From Klebsormidium nitens (taxonomy: Eukaryota > Streptophyta > Klebsormidiophyceae > Klebsormidiales > Klebsormidiaceae): DNA of 64,000 nt. This document shows positions 12,401-23,400 of this stretch, one piece after another (position 1 is the first letter of the stretch; every line of letters starts with the position of its first letter). The translations under genes were made by a program, and so were the position numbers. Location of the stretch: assembly GCA_000708835.1 (NCBI GenBank), contig DF236954.1:245749-309748 (forward strand). The letters are read 5' to 3'. The notes under the pieces are model-generated. The model was not told the DNA's origin. It made no database searches and saw only the letters and a list, made by a program, of their open reading frames with translations.

Positions 12401-14581
12401 GGCCGCTTCGTATCACCTTCTTTTCTTGCCCCGCGTTTTTGCCAATCTCCGTTTTGCCCTCAGTTAGCAGCTTCGCCTTTCCCGCTGGCACGACGACGTC
12501 CGAGCCTCGCTGACGTAATTGCTTACGCAGGTCTGTCGCTTGAGACGTGCTCCGGGGAGAAGCCGGCGGCAATACCCCTGGCAGAGAATTGCCCCGGGGC
12601 TTTAGACCGGTTGGTTCTCGGGTCTCGTTCCGCCCGTCGGTCTGCGCCGCGCCCGCGGCCGCGTGCTCCTCCGCGCGCGCGAGCGTCGCCCACCAGTCAG
12701 TGGAAAGCACAGCCTTCTCTTCGTAATCCGTTCTCCCGTTCTCATCCTCCCCTTTTACGCGCTTCAACTTAGGCAAGTCCATCTTCTCGACGGGTTTCTT
12801 TCTCTTCACACCGGATTCGGCAGTGCCCATCAGACTGCTCGGCTTCGCCTCTGAAGGCTCTTCATTCGATTCGTTTTCACTTGTATTTCCCCGCCGCAGC
12901 CCATCGAGATCCGACTCAGAATCCGCATCCGGTCCTCCTTCCTCACCGTGGACTTCCATTCTCGTGACGTCAGCTTCTGTTTCCCGCGAGTCTGCTTGGG
13001 CTTCCGTCGCTGCCCCCTTTCCAAGGTAACGGTCGATCCTCTCGTCCAGGCGCTTATTGACCTCTGCGTTTTTGACTTCATCCATCCCCTTGGAAAAAGC
13101 CTCGTCGAGGGATCCCCTTACGGTCACCATTTCCGCTGTGTTCTTCGTTTCGGGCAACGGCTCCGGCTCCGGCTGCATCTTCACTTGCGCTCCGATTTTA
13201 ATGCTCTCGCTTTCCTCTCGACCCCAGCCAAAAGCGCTCGCCTCAGAGTCTCTCGCTGGAGTTTCGGGGGCTGGACACGTAACAGGGGTTTCCGGCTCTG
13301 CGTTCCGGTTCACCCCCCGATTCCGGCGGATGCTTCCCCTCGGCGGATTGACACAGGGCATCGCAGAGTAGTGGCTGACCTCTTCCCGGAACTCCGGCAG
13401 CCAAGACTGCTTCAGATCCCGCCTGCCGATCCGCCCGGCGATGACGTCGGCAACCGTTCCGTTCACGAAGGAGCGGAACGCAAGGTATCTGGTCCCACAG
13501 ACCCGCATCACAAAAGCGGGCGGGAGCCTCTTCTTGGTGTCAGGGTGTAAAGAGAAGCGAATGAAGAAGGTGCATCGACACTCTCCGTAGGTCCCGCCCT
13601 TTGGTAGCGGGTGGATGTGCGGATTTTGCTCTGCTTTAATGATGACCCCATCGTACCAGGCCTGCAACCAGTAAGGCAGATACAACAATCAGGGAGGATA
13701 AAAGAGAAGCCGTTTAACGTACAAAGCACGACTGTGTTTCTCAACTGCCATGGCCGATCGAAACGCGGTCGTCGTCATCTTAAGTCCTCATATGGATTTG
13801 ATGCATCCCCGCCAGCATTTTTGAGCCTCCGAAAAGATTGCGCCCACTTACAGGTAACACCAGTACTTTCAAATGAACAGCCTTCTCTAAGAAGCATGTT
13901 ACGGCCTACACCACGACCGCCATCAATCTTCCTTCATTTGTTGTTTCGGATCAAAACACACCTGGGAATTCAAGTGGGCGCTTAAGATTCTCAAAGATAC
14001 ATTCGCCAGAGGACCTGCAACAAGCCAAAAGTTTTCAACCAGAAGGCGAAGCCAGAGCTTGTCCGATCTGCCTTTGGCGTCCCGCCTTTTCCCCAAGATC
14101 AGCAGAGTCAGGCAACAACCTTGGCGCCCATTGAAAACTTTCCAGCTGAAGTGACATAACATGTAAGAGCCCAGAAAAAGCCACTCACTTTGCCCGTAAC
14201 GGCGGGATCCCTTCGGTGCTCCATCGGCAGAGTAATAAACGCCACCACGTGAACTCCCTCCCGCAGCCGACCCTCCGTGCAGTCGATCTGAGAGCAGCCG
14301 AGAGACTCGGGCCGCATATCGTCTATGCTCAATTCCTGGTCGAACACGCTACAGTCATCTACACCGTTGATTGACCACCTGATGAACCAGGTTGACTGGC
14401 TCATTTGCCGGAGCAGCTCGATCTTCCAGATTGAGCCATCTGGGCGGTTGATGGCTTCGATGGGCAGCGAGTTGTCGAGCGCGGCGCGGCCGCGGCGCGC
14501 CATGCGGGGGGTGAATGCGCTCGCTCTGCTTGCGGGAATGCAAGTTTCTTCTGGACCTACTTTCTTTTGAGGAGGGCCCAC
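6434..14581 (-). CDS. CLSY: CLASSY/DRD1-like SNF2-family chromatin remodelling ATPase
   Basis: Seven exons on the minus strand give 1625 aa: 14581-14189, 13661-11652, 11084-10517, 10050-8988, 8649-8419, 7694-7553 and 6904-6434; all joins are GT-AG and in frame. The N-terminal region (about residues 1-200) resembles the plant CLSY N-terminus. A charged low-complexity stretch follows, then a CxxxxH...CxxC zinc-binding-like motif (about 657-676). Helicase motifs are GLGKT (Walker A, 795-799), DEGQTLRN (motif II, about 962-969), LTGTLFNNNF (motif III), RVLFATLGACGLGLNLQAA and RAFRIGQKR (motif VI, about 1473-1481). Land-plant CLSY and DRD1 proteins recruit RNA polymerases IV and V to silenced DNA in RNA-directed DNA methylation; that role here is inference. 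A related SNF2 (Rad54/ATRX) assignment is less likely because of the CLSY-like N-terminus and DEG- motif. The C-terminal exon has an Ala/Arg/Glu-rich stretch encoded by CG-rich repeats. Confidence 0.85.
6970..7130. mobile_element. MITE-like insertion with telomere-motif-like core in CLSY-like intron 6
   Basis: Short inverted ends (TAGGTAGGATAT at about 6979 and its complement ATATCCTACCTA at about 7108) flank a core rich in CCCTAACCCC-type motifs. Fifty bases of the core (about 7038-7087) match the reverse complement of 38041-38090 at 47 of 50 positions by eye. No ORF is present. The recurrence in the window supports a dispersed non-autonomous element; the family is unknown to me. Confidence 0.5.
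7384..7553 (-). repeat. Triplicated ~57-bp unit including the CLSY-like exon 6 splice donor
   Basis: Three head-to-tail units end near 7436, 7495 and 7553 (plus-strand reading). Each contains 'aatggtgtctgagagaaaagc' or close to it (about 20 bases, one with an extra t) and then 'gaacgtacc'. The last unit abuts exon 6, and its gtacgttc is the donor used in the gene model. The two other units therefore present extra donor-like sites downstream in the intron. Confidence 0.8.
7994..8048 (-). repeat. Decayed copy of the acceptor side of CLSY-like exon 6
   Basis: The plus-strand reading resembles 7664-7716, which spans the exon 6 acceptor and the codons for VESFQSGDAS. Shared blocks include 'cctgact', 'agctttcg' and 'agggatacgtca' against 'aggggtatgtca'. 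It lies in the upstream intron about 330 bp from the real exon and is a relic, not an exon. Confidence 0.6.
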
Positions 14582-16761
14582 GATAAGCTCTGGCTAAGCT
14601 AAGGGAAGCTCACTGGCGTACAAGAATGCAGACAAGAATGCAAGAAACCTCTCCTGACAATGTGGACAAACGTTGAGCCGGGCATATGCGATGGCAGTCA
14701 CGAACTGGCAATCAAGGTCTCTATTCTTCTTTGATTGAAATGATACAGAGACTTAGCAATTGGGTGACATCCGGCATTGAAGGATTCTCCGAAGGACCAG
14801 CACGTCGTTGCTTCTTAAGAAACGAACCAAAATGCTGTCCGTGAGTGACTCTGTCGGTACGTACCGAATCACAAACGGTAAATTCCTCTTCTTACGTCGA
14901 CCAGACCACTTTCTTCGCCGGGGTCTGCTTTGCTGATGGAGAGATTCCTTAGCCTGGTTTGAAACTGGAGCTGCACATTTCAAAAGGACTCTTCGTTCAA
15001 GACATGCAAGAAGATCAACGGACGGACTCTTAGCGCTTCGGTGCGCGCGCACCATTTCGTACCACGCCGAAACGACCCGCGCATGCTCGGCTCCAATCTG
15101 CATTGGCACTACAGAAATCGGGCAACCCCTCGCCGCGGAGACGAAAACCCAAGGTCAGGGTTTCTGACTGACGGAGTGCGCGGTTCAGCGCGCCCGCGTA
15201 CACAGTGCACAATCATGCACCAGACGCAATTGTGATTGCTGTCCATATGCAGGCGCCAAGCTGCAAACTGAGTCGGTACTGGAACGCGGGCGCGCAGACA
15301 GGCCAACAAAGGACGGGTTGGCAGAAGCATGCCAATCTGGGCCACTGAGATCGGATCAGTTACCACAGTGCTCTAGCTGCNNNNNNNNNNNNNNNNNNNN
15401 GCTCATGAGACAAGGTCTGAATGTAGTCTCGAGTCCTAAACGCCTCTCTAACAAAGCTAGCAACCCTCTAAACCCTCAAAGCTCGTACGTGGGCTTCTAA
15501 TTGAATATTCGAAATGAGGGCGGTATGCCGGCTTCTAGCTGCTGCAATGATAGGGTATGTTGCTGATTTGTGAAAATAGTGATCACACGGATACAGCCGC
15601 TGGATCCGCAAGAGCGCGTACCGCCGCGCACGCTGCGTGGGGCGCGCCTAATTACCCAGCGAACCCAGCCATGGCCCAGGCTGCGCATGGGGCCATGGCA
15701 AAACAGAAGTCGCGAGAGTGAACCTCGTCGCAAAGCTCGTCATCTCACGTACTAGCCGATGTACGCGTCTCTTAAGTGCACTGAACCGTCCGTCCACTTT
15801 AAAGACCTAGCCTAGAAATGTGGATACCGCATTTTTAGCTCGGTTTTTTCGTTAGGAAAACGAGCTGGTGCTTTTACCCTGGCGGTTTTGAAATGCGGCA
15901 AAGTGGCGCTCCAGACTGGATCACCCTATTAAGCGCGATTTATCCATCGAAGGCCACTTTTGGCCGCTTTTAGGTTTGAAAATGCTGGACCGGGTTTTTC
16001 GACGGCTTTCTGGGTTCGATGCCCCGAAAATCTTTTTTGTAGGGGCCCCCATTCACACCACAAACGACAAGGACGAGTCCAAACTAACACTGACGATGGT
16101 ACACGTGGAGTGCCGCTATTGCTACCCGCAGCCTACCGTGCCGTCATTGAAGGCCCGCGTATTGCTCGCGTGCAAACAAAGCAGTGTCGCACCGAATTGG
16201 AAGTGCGGTGCCACGGCCGGCTGTATATGTCGATCAAGATGCAGTCGTAAACGTATAAAGAAAATCATAAGCTATTCAAGTATTTGACAAACCTGTATCT
16301 CACTTATATAGCATAATCCCATTGAAGTGTGAATAAATGAAAAACGGGAACCTATGCGGCATGGCGATTCCCCTGTACCCTGCCAAACCGAGCATTCACA
16401 CCGCACCGCGGTTTAGCATTTTTTGGCATATGGTGTGGCTTGCCGAGCCGCCAGTCATCATGCATGTGAACTCGGAAGGCGATAAAATTGTGGCCGCGCC
16501 CCAGCAAGTATCATTGACCGTCCGAAGGAACTCGCCGTAAGAACGCGTGTCATATGCCGTGATCACCACATGATATGGCTCATGAGTCATACGGCCTCAT
16601 TTTACTGCCATGATCTCAAAAGCAAATCTGCGAGTCCAAGGGGGCTCGCGATCTAGCTTCAGTTTGCTTATGCCACCTGTAACATGGGCTCTTCTCGTAT
16701 CGACGGATATTGGTACAGGAAAGTGACAACGGTCAGAGTCCCAGCAGAGAATGAACCTAAG
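14582..16761. other. Intergenic region between CLSY-like start and rhomboid 3' end
   Basis: About 2.2 kb, including a 20-N gap at 15381-15400. The part just above 14581 should hold the CLSY-like promoter. A 103-codon ORF at 15976-16287 (+) has several cysteines but no domain I recognise, and overlaps another frame of similar length. I do not call it a gene. A GC-rich palindromic patch lies at about 15630-15700. Confidence 0.5.
15381..15400. other. Assembly gap (20 N)
   Basis: Run of 20 undetermined bases in intergenic DNA. Confidence 1.
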
Positions 16762-19700
16762 CTATCTGAAGCGGAAGCGTCGCAAGTACGCCCAAGCGGC
16801 AACCCCAACCGCGGCACCGCCCAGGTGACCGGAGTAGCCGACTCGACTCGCATAGTCCTGCACGTTGTGGGGCATTGTGACGTCAGAGAGATGTGATGAA
16901 GGAAACACGCGACTCCGAAGGGGACGTATCTTTACTTCCTCAAAGTTCCGTCAGTTGGGTCTGTGAAACAAAGCGCAACGCTACTCAAAATACCGTTTCG
17001 CGACTTACATAACAGTTGACCGCATTTGACAGAGTCTACTCACATGCGGAACGCGTAGAAAGAGCCGCACAAACGCGTGCGCTGGCCCAGATCCAAGTCG
17101 GCGGTTCGAACTAGAGAAGAGATGAACCCGTCAAGAGTAGGTGGAGAGCAACTCACTCGTCCGATGGCGCCCGAAAGGTCCGAATAGATGACTAGCGCCC
17201 CCTGCACGATGTACGAGAACGGTCACCTCAGCTGCGAAACCTTGGTTTGGTGAGTATGACAACAACATTCCGGGAGAATCTGGTACTTCGGGTCGTGATT
17301 CACGGTAACGTCAGCTCGGCGGCTTGGATAACACTTTGTTGAGAAAGCTCACAAGCTGGGAAGGATGAAAGGTGGCGGCATGACCGGGTCAGGCAGTTGC
17401 TCCTGAACTCGCTAAAGGATGTGAAGCGCAAAGAAACGGACAGGAGTCCGTTTTCCGGGATTCCTCGTCAACCTACGAAATGAAGAGATATCCCACCTCA
17501 CGAGCTCAGTTCGGCCCATACGTGTGGTTGCGATACGAGCCAATTATGGCTGATCAGCGGGTAGTCGGAGCTGGAAGTGGGTTATCACTCGATAGTACGA
17601 GGTTCCAAGTAACAAAAAGAAGTAACTGGAACAAAATGAAAAGAATCAGGTAGGGAACAACACCGTGAGGAGACAGACGAAGAAGGAGACGCAGATGGGG
17701 AGGCGGACTCACTAGGGCAATTGCGGGCACCGGGATGATCAAGTTCAGGTAGATGGTGCGGAACGGATCCGCCAGGATGCTGCAAATCAGAATTGCGTTT
17801 ATGGACCCGCTGGCGCCTTGAGCCGGGCGCGTTTGGCGGGGGTCGTAGAAACGGCGACTGTAACCCTGCAAAAAGAGGAAAAGTCCAATGGTTCGAAGGA
17901 GGGTTTGGGGAAGGGTAAAAGTAGCCATCAATAATTGTACGTCCAAGGGGATAGCAGATAGCATACTGCCTGCTTTTGGCGGCTGTCGTAGAAACGCCGA
18001 CTGTAGCCCTGGAAAATACAAGAATCGAAGTTTTTGATTTGAGGGAGGGTTCGGAGGGGGTAGAGGAGCCATCGGAGCCTTGGATTCGAGGGGAGGACAT
18101 TAGACGGAGCTCTTAAAAAGGTAACATCCCAGGGTACTAGATTGTTAGTAGGAGGTTTCGAGGAGAGATGAAGGGCCCGCAAGTTGTATGCTGGAGGGAA
18201 TGACGTTAGGAGGAGACAAAGGCAAACTAACCGCGGGGAAATCATGAAGCGGAGCAAGCGAGCTTTCGAGACGTGGTCAAAGATGAGCAAAGCACGGGTT
18301 GATTAGATTGTCACAATTCAACTAAGAACGGCAGATTCGGAAAACAGTAGTAACCACGAATGAATAATAGAGGTCCAGTGCAGCCCCACAGAGCAGGTAA
18401 CTTGGATATAAGATACAAATGCACGCAAACGCCGCACCTCTTTCCAAGGCACGTATGCAGTCCAGTAGAGGCAGTAGCTGGCTATGCAGCCGAGGCCGCC
18501 CGCCAGGTATAGCCCCAACAGCGCTTGGCCGCCATACCGGTACCCGATCTGAAACACAGCAACTGTATGTCAGACTGAGCGTTACACACGCAGCAACGCT
18601 TGGCCGCCGTATCGGTACCCAATCCGAAACGCAACGACTGTTTGTCAGACTGAGCGTTTCACACGCAACAGCGTGACCAGGCGAAAGGTGCACATAGAAT
18701 CTGGTAAAACCGAAGTACTCCCATCCTGAGAAGATGCACTTCAGAAGGACGCCATATCCGGGGGCGCAAGTCTGGCTAGATTGACTTGGCTTGGAGGGCC
18801 GGAAGGCAACAGATTGCTCGATAGGGCACAGAATAAGATCCGCAGAAGGCATGTGGGCGCGGAGGAGAAAGTACGAGCAATGTTGACGGAGTTAACATAT
18901 GACTGTCAAACGAAGCGAGAAACCAGAAGCCGTTTCGAGGAACCATCCGCAAACAACGAAGAGGGGTGCAACCAAGACTCACGGACTGTCCGAAAAAGTA
19001 GAGCGAGATCATGTTGAGCGCCAGATGCTTGACATCCGAGTGGCTGAAGTTGGCGGTGATGGCTGTGTGCAGGCGCAGGCTTGCGATGGAGTCAACCGAC
19101 GCCTGTGGAAAGCAAAGACTGGAACTTCAGTCTGCGCTTGAGTACAGTTCTAGCAATACAGACGATGCCTGTCTCTTGTAACATGGGCACAGGCCGCCAA
19201 GCAAGGGTTGGCTTCCATGGCTTGTGCCTCGATTTTCGCACATCGAGGCTTTGATTCAAAACAAGCAAGTCGATCGAATCTAAAAGGAGACCAAAGGAAA
19301 AGCAGGGAGACAGTGACTAAACAGCGCCTCATAAAGTCGTAGAGATTGCAGCGAAGCACGGCAAAGACTATGACACAGGAGGGAAGATAAAGAGGAACAA
19401 AGGGCGCTTGACCAGAACTCTTTCACATTCCTGGTCCTCACGGCATCGAAGTACTCGTTGGAAGGCTTGGTCTACTTTTGAAGCCATGGAGAGCTTTTCG
19501 ATTCGGGTCTGCTTTCAAAAGAAGTCCTCACCAGAAAGTGCCGTTCCATGAATGGCTGTAAGTCTGGTACTTGCCAAAGCAACCAGACTGCAACATTGAC
19601 TCCGATCAATCCATAGAGAACGGTGTTTGGATCTACGGCGCCGCGGTATGAGTAGCCCCGTTGATACCCTGTTCCCCTGTTCCAAAAAATAATGCTTCGT

Positions 19701-21081
19701 TCGGATGACATAGACTCCATCCCAAAATCCAGCGGCGATGCCCAATTCAGCTGGACATTTCCTGTGAAGGCATGCTAGAACAAGGTACTTGCTTGGTCGG
19801 CCTTTTCGACCCCCAGGACCTTCAAATTCGCAAAGCAGAACATGGATACTTCTTACTTTTCATCTGGTGAGATTCTAAAAGACATTACTTGGTAACAAGC
19901 ATTAGAGTCGCTTTGCAGGCACGAATGGCATACATAACGCCCAATCTCCTTTTCTTATGCACGATGGGCAGGATGATTTGCAAGTTCATTCTCCTGCAAC
20001 AGGTTTGAACAGTTGTTGCAGGGTCTTCTCTCGATTCAGGATTCAGGACAGGCATCAAAAGCTGCTCACAACACTTGACATGCACCAAACCCTGACATTT
20101 GCTGTGTTGCACTTACAGAGGAGATGGCTCGCTTAAAGATAAAGCGGAGCTTTGGTCAGACTACTACAGTGAATTGACTGGGGCAAGAATAACGCCAATG
20201 GATCTACAAAATTCTGCTCTCTATTTGTAAGACTGACACAAAAGCATGCACACATCGTGACTTTTAGAGCTACAAAACAAGCCAAAGGTTCTGGATCCCG
20301 CGCAGACTAAGACTTGCTTTGGTACAAGTGCCTGTGATGCGAGAAAGTAGTCTGTGCCTTGTGCGGCAACAACTTCTATCAGATTTTCTTAGAGAAAGGT
20401 GGCTTTTCTTTCAGCTGAACTAAACAAATATAGGCAGAACTTTACGAGGGCACATTTGAAGTGTTGCACGTACCTTAGAACAGGTAATTGCTGCCTGATC
20501 CTTTGCAGTGACTCCTGAAAACCGTTTGCTCTGACTATCGAGTTTCCAAATGCCCTCAATCTGTGCAAAGCCTCGACACTCGCTCCAGTATGAAATGTCT
20601 GGAGCTTCAATGAGCTTGATCTTCCTAATGCTGCGACCTTGAGTGCAAGCTTTGTGTTTGCAGTTCCTAACAACGAAGACAAGCGAGGCGCTGCAACACG
20701 GTGCTGCCAAACATGGGCATAGCTTTTTGACTGCTCTAGAAAAGACTTTAGCTTATCTGCAGAGAACCTTGACGCCCCAAGCTTCGCCACACTCTGCTGA
20801 AAGTGAGATGCCTCAGCTTGCTGATACAACCAATGATTCCGACCACCATTGTGTAGAAAATGCTTTGGAATCCTGCTTAAACCACTTCTTGATCCACTTG
20901 CTGCATCTAGGTTTCCAATTTTGAAGCCACCACCCTTCAAAGGACTTGCTATCAAACCAGCAGTCTTAAGGGAACTGAGAGCATGCGGGCTCCGGTACGA
21001 CCGGGAAGCAATCAGCGCGACTTGCATGAGTGATTGCTGCGCCTCCTGGATGGACCAGGGTTTTCCAAGGAGAAAGAGCAT
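16762..21081 (-). CDS. RBL12: Mitochondrial rhomboid protease (RBL12/PARL-like)
   Basis: Seven exons on the minus strand give 425 aa: 21081-20474, 19676-19532, 19102-18983, 18548-18438, 17865-17713, 17201-17157 and 16857-16762; all are GT-AG and in frame. Rhomboids are intramembrane serine proteases. Both catalytic motifs are present: GASGS (nucleophile about Ser347) and GHLGGAA (about His405). Transmembrane stretches include LYGLIGVNVAVWLLW, MISLYFFG and LLGLYLAGGLG. The ending HLGGAAVGVAAWAYLRRFRF closely parallels plant RBL12. The first exon (about 202 aa) is basic, rich in Ser, Leu and Ala, low in acidic residues and poorly conserved, as expected for a mitochondrial targeting region, but it is longer than in Arabidopsis. 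An in-frame methionine 15 codons earlier (21126) is an alternative start. Decayed copies of the exon 4 and exon 5 acceptor regions lie in the introns. Confidence 0.88.
17840..18080 (-). repeat. Duplicated acceptor region of rhomboid exon 5
   Basis: The segment around 17975-18080 (plus-strand reading) repeats 17840-17940. It includes the acceptor of exon 5, and the copy still reads GYSRRFYDSRQ against the real GYSRRFYDPRQ. The copy has an AG before the same codon (ccag) but lacks the GASG part, so it is a truncated relic about 138 bp upstream of the real exon. Confidence 0.75.
18522..18668 (-). repeat. Tandem duplication over the acceptor of rhomboid exon 4
   Basis: Two units of roughly 74 bp lie side by side (about 18522-18596 and 18597-18668). 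Both carry 'gcttggccgcc' followed by a near-identical stretch through the acceptor to 'tgtcagactgagcgtt'. Only the first (lower-coordinate) unit is joined to the rest of exon 4. Confidence 0.85.
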
Positions 21082-21126
21082 CGTTTCTCCAGAGTATGCT
21101 GATTGACACCCTCGAGTATGATACAA

Positions 21127-21734
21127 TTATGTTGGTTTGAGTGCCCGTTTACACTTTTCGAAACACATTAGGCTCGTTGCGATTTTAGTCGGCCCGGATG
21201 CTTGTAAAGAACAGCAGGCAGCTGAAAGCCCACTGAAAGCAGCCCATGCAGCGCCAGATTGTGAAGGGAACAATCCTAGAAAAGCGAAGGACGCATTGCT
21301 TCTTCTTTGCCTCAGGCTTCGGCAAAGTCCATCTCAACCGCGCGCCCGTGGCGCCTCTCGGCAACTCCCGCGCGGCCGCGGGTCGAAAAAACGCGCGGCC
21401 GGCCGCCGAGCTAAACCCCAGCGCGCGACACCCGCGTATAACAAATAGTGACTGGTCACGGTCACTCATGCGCAACAAATATGCCGTTTTCTTGAGCGGC
21501 GTGCGGCGGCGCGCGTCTACTTCGGACGGACATTCTGCAGCTGTGAACACTGGCAGCCACTTTCATGGGTCTTTGGACGTCAAGAATTGGGGATCGGCGT
21601 GTGATCCATCGTTCACTGCAAACGTCCGGTTGCAATCATACAGTCAACGGTTGGACAAACTAAACCCTCAATCTCATGACGGCCACGCTCCATTCGTATG
21701 AGGCTGGCCGGGTATTCCGAAACTCAACTTGTTT
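21127..21734. other. Upstream flank of rhomboid gene
   Basis: This should contain the rhomboid promoter and 5' UTR. A very GC-rich patch with several NotI/SacII-like palindromes lies at about 21340-21430. No supportable gene is seen. Confidence 0.4.
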
Positions 21735-23400
21735 CGAACCATCTCATGATATGATCTTTGCCGTCATCATACAGGACTCGACGGCGCCTCTGCGCCTCCC
21801 TTTCATATGGTCATATCAGGGAACAAAAACGGCAGATTAATAGGAGAATGCTGGAGGATTGGGCTCCACCGCACAGCTTCGGAGTTTTCACTTACCCAAA
21901 AGTGGTGCTGAAACTATCAGAAGATGAACAAAGCGGTGACGGCCGAGGGCCCTCTGAATATCCAGATTTTTACGAAGAACGTTTTTTGAAGAGTCATCAG
22001 CCCTAGGCGTAGATTAGTGTCATTTCTCCTACGTCCGATAACGCTTTGGCTCTTAAAATGGCCGAGGCCGGCAAATGTCCCTCGGAACAAGACCCGACTA
22101 TTAGTAGCGATGTGGGCACGTAGCCAAATACGAGGGCATTTCCCACAAGAACCGGTCTGATGCGGTTGCCGGTCACGTGCGGCCCCCTGAAATCTGGATA
22201 TCCCTGGCTATGTCGGTTATCTGCGGACGCTGAGGGCGTCCGATTGACTGAGGAACCTCTCCAAGATGGCTTTTATTGCCAGAGCTGCCGTTCGCCATCG
22301 CCCAAGAATAAGTACGTTTCAGCAACCGCAGGAATTTCAGAGTATCCAATGCAACACGTGGCAAGTGAACAAAGGAGGATGGCGGTAGAGCCAGTCAAAA
22401 CGTAGTTTTGGCTTTCTCAGGCACTAACGGAAATCGGAGAGCTGTCGGGTTCGCGAGGCTGGTTCGCATATCCCAGCTGAAGACAAGAATAATTCACTTC
22501 TTAAAAAGGGCTATAAGTCATACAGTTTCAAAGCTAAAAGACTGGGCGCTTGTGTGACCATTATATGGCGAGGAGCACGGAGTACGATTGCGTGAAGGGC
22601 CGAATCGGCTTCGCCGCTCAAGCCCAATCTTGGACAATACTTACGCGATCCACCACACGATTCCGAGAACGTCGTTCTTGCACGTAACGATTGGTTTCGA
22701 CACTCTTTGTCCGTTGTGAGCCAAATTGAACATCAGCCTGGCCCCAGCCTGGCACCTCCACGCCGGAACTCCCAGTGCATCTATGCAGTGGCGTATCAAT
22801 CGGTTGGATCTCGTTGGCAGCCCAGGTGCTGCCGGCCAGCCCCTGCCCACGTGGCTGGTCCCAGCGCGCAGCCGGCAAGGACACTGGTGGCGAGCAGGCG
22901 GACCGCGCCAGCGGGCCCAGGCCCGCGCGCGCGCGCGAGTCGCGCAGCGGCCGCGTCAGTCGAGCCGCAAGCGCCGCGCTGAGCGAAAGTTAGACGCTGG
23001 CCGTCTGGGTCCGAGCGCGCCTTTGCTGGCCGACGCGCGCACAGATGCGCTGGGGCCAAGTTTCAACCAGACCATCAAAGGAAACAAACGTTGACAGAGT
23101 GGTTCAGGAGAAATGGAGAATCTACTACAACGGAGAGAATATGAAACTAAGTTTATCGAGAAGAAAAGTCAGAAATTCTTTGTAGAGCTCCAGGGGATAA
23201 GGGGGATCGATGGTCAAGAATTAATCGATTGGTGTGTATTGAAGTTCGAGCTGTTGATGGCACTTAAACGGACCATCAGCAGCCCAAGTTTGTTGCAGGT
23301 TTCGCCATAGGGTGGTCTCGGCAGGAACCTCAAGAGCAAAGTTGCGCGTCAGACGTGAGCATGATGTGAGAAAAGACTGCGTCCATTGCTGTAAGGGGTC
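21735..23400 (+). repeat. Long diverged direct repeat R1, copy A
   Basis: About 1.67 kb of non-coding DNA is collinear with copy B near 26815-28570 in the same orientation. Shared blocks by eye include 'gctccaccgcacagcttcgg', 'cggacgctgagggcgtccg', 'tatgcagtggcgtat', 'ctgcccacgtggctg' and 'gcaaagttgcgcgtcag', with many indels between. No long ORF is conserved in both copies, so this is a repeat (segmental or transposon-derived) and not a gene. It includes a CG-alternating run at about 22921-22940. Confidence 0.8.

Noticed and set aside
17042-17115. Possible last rhomboid exon (minus strand) reading CGSFYAFRM before a stop
   Set aside because: It lacks the catalytic HLGG motif and does not fit the phase of the preceding exon with its best acceptor. 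The exon at 16857-16762 joins in frame and carries GHLGGAA and the family ending.
19403-19470. Exon-like stretch on the minus strand reading KPSNEYFDAVRTRNVKEFW
   Set aside because: Exons 2 and 3 of the rhomboid join directly in frame and match the family without it.
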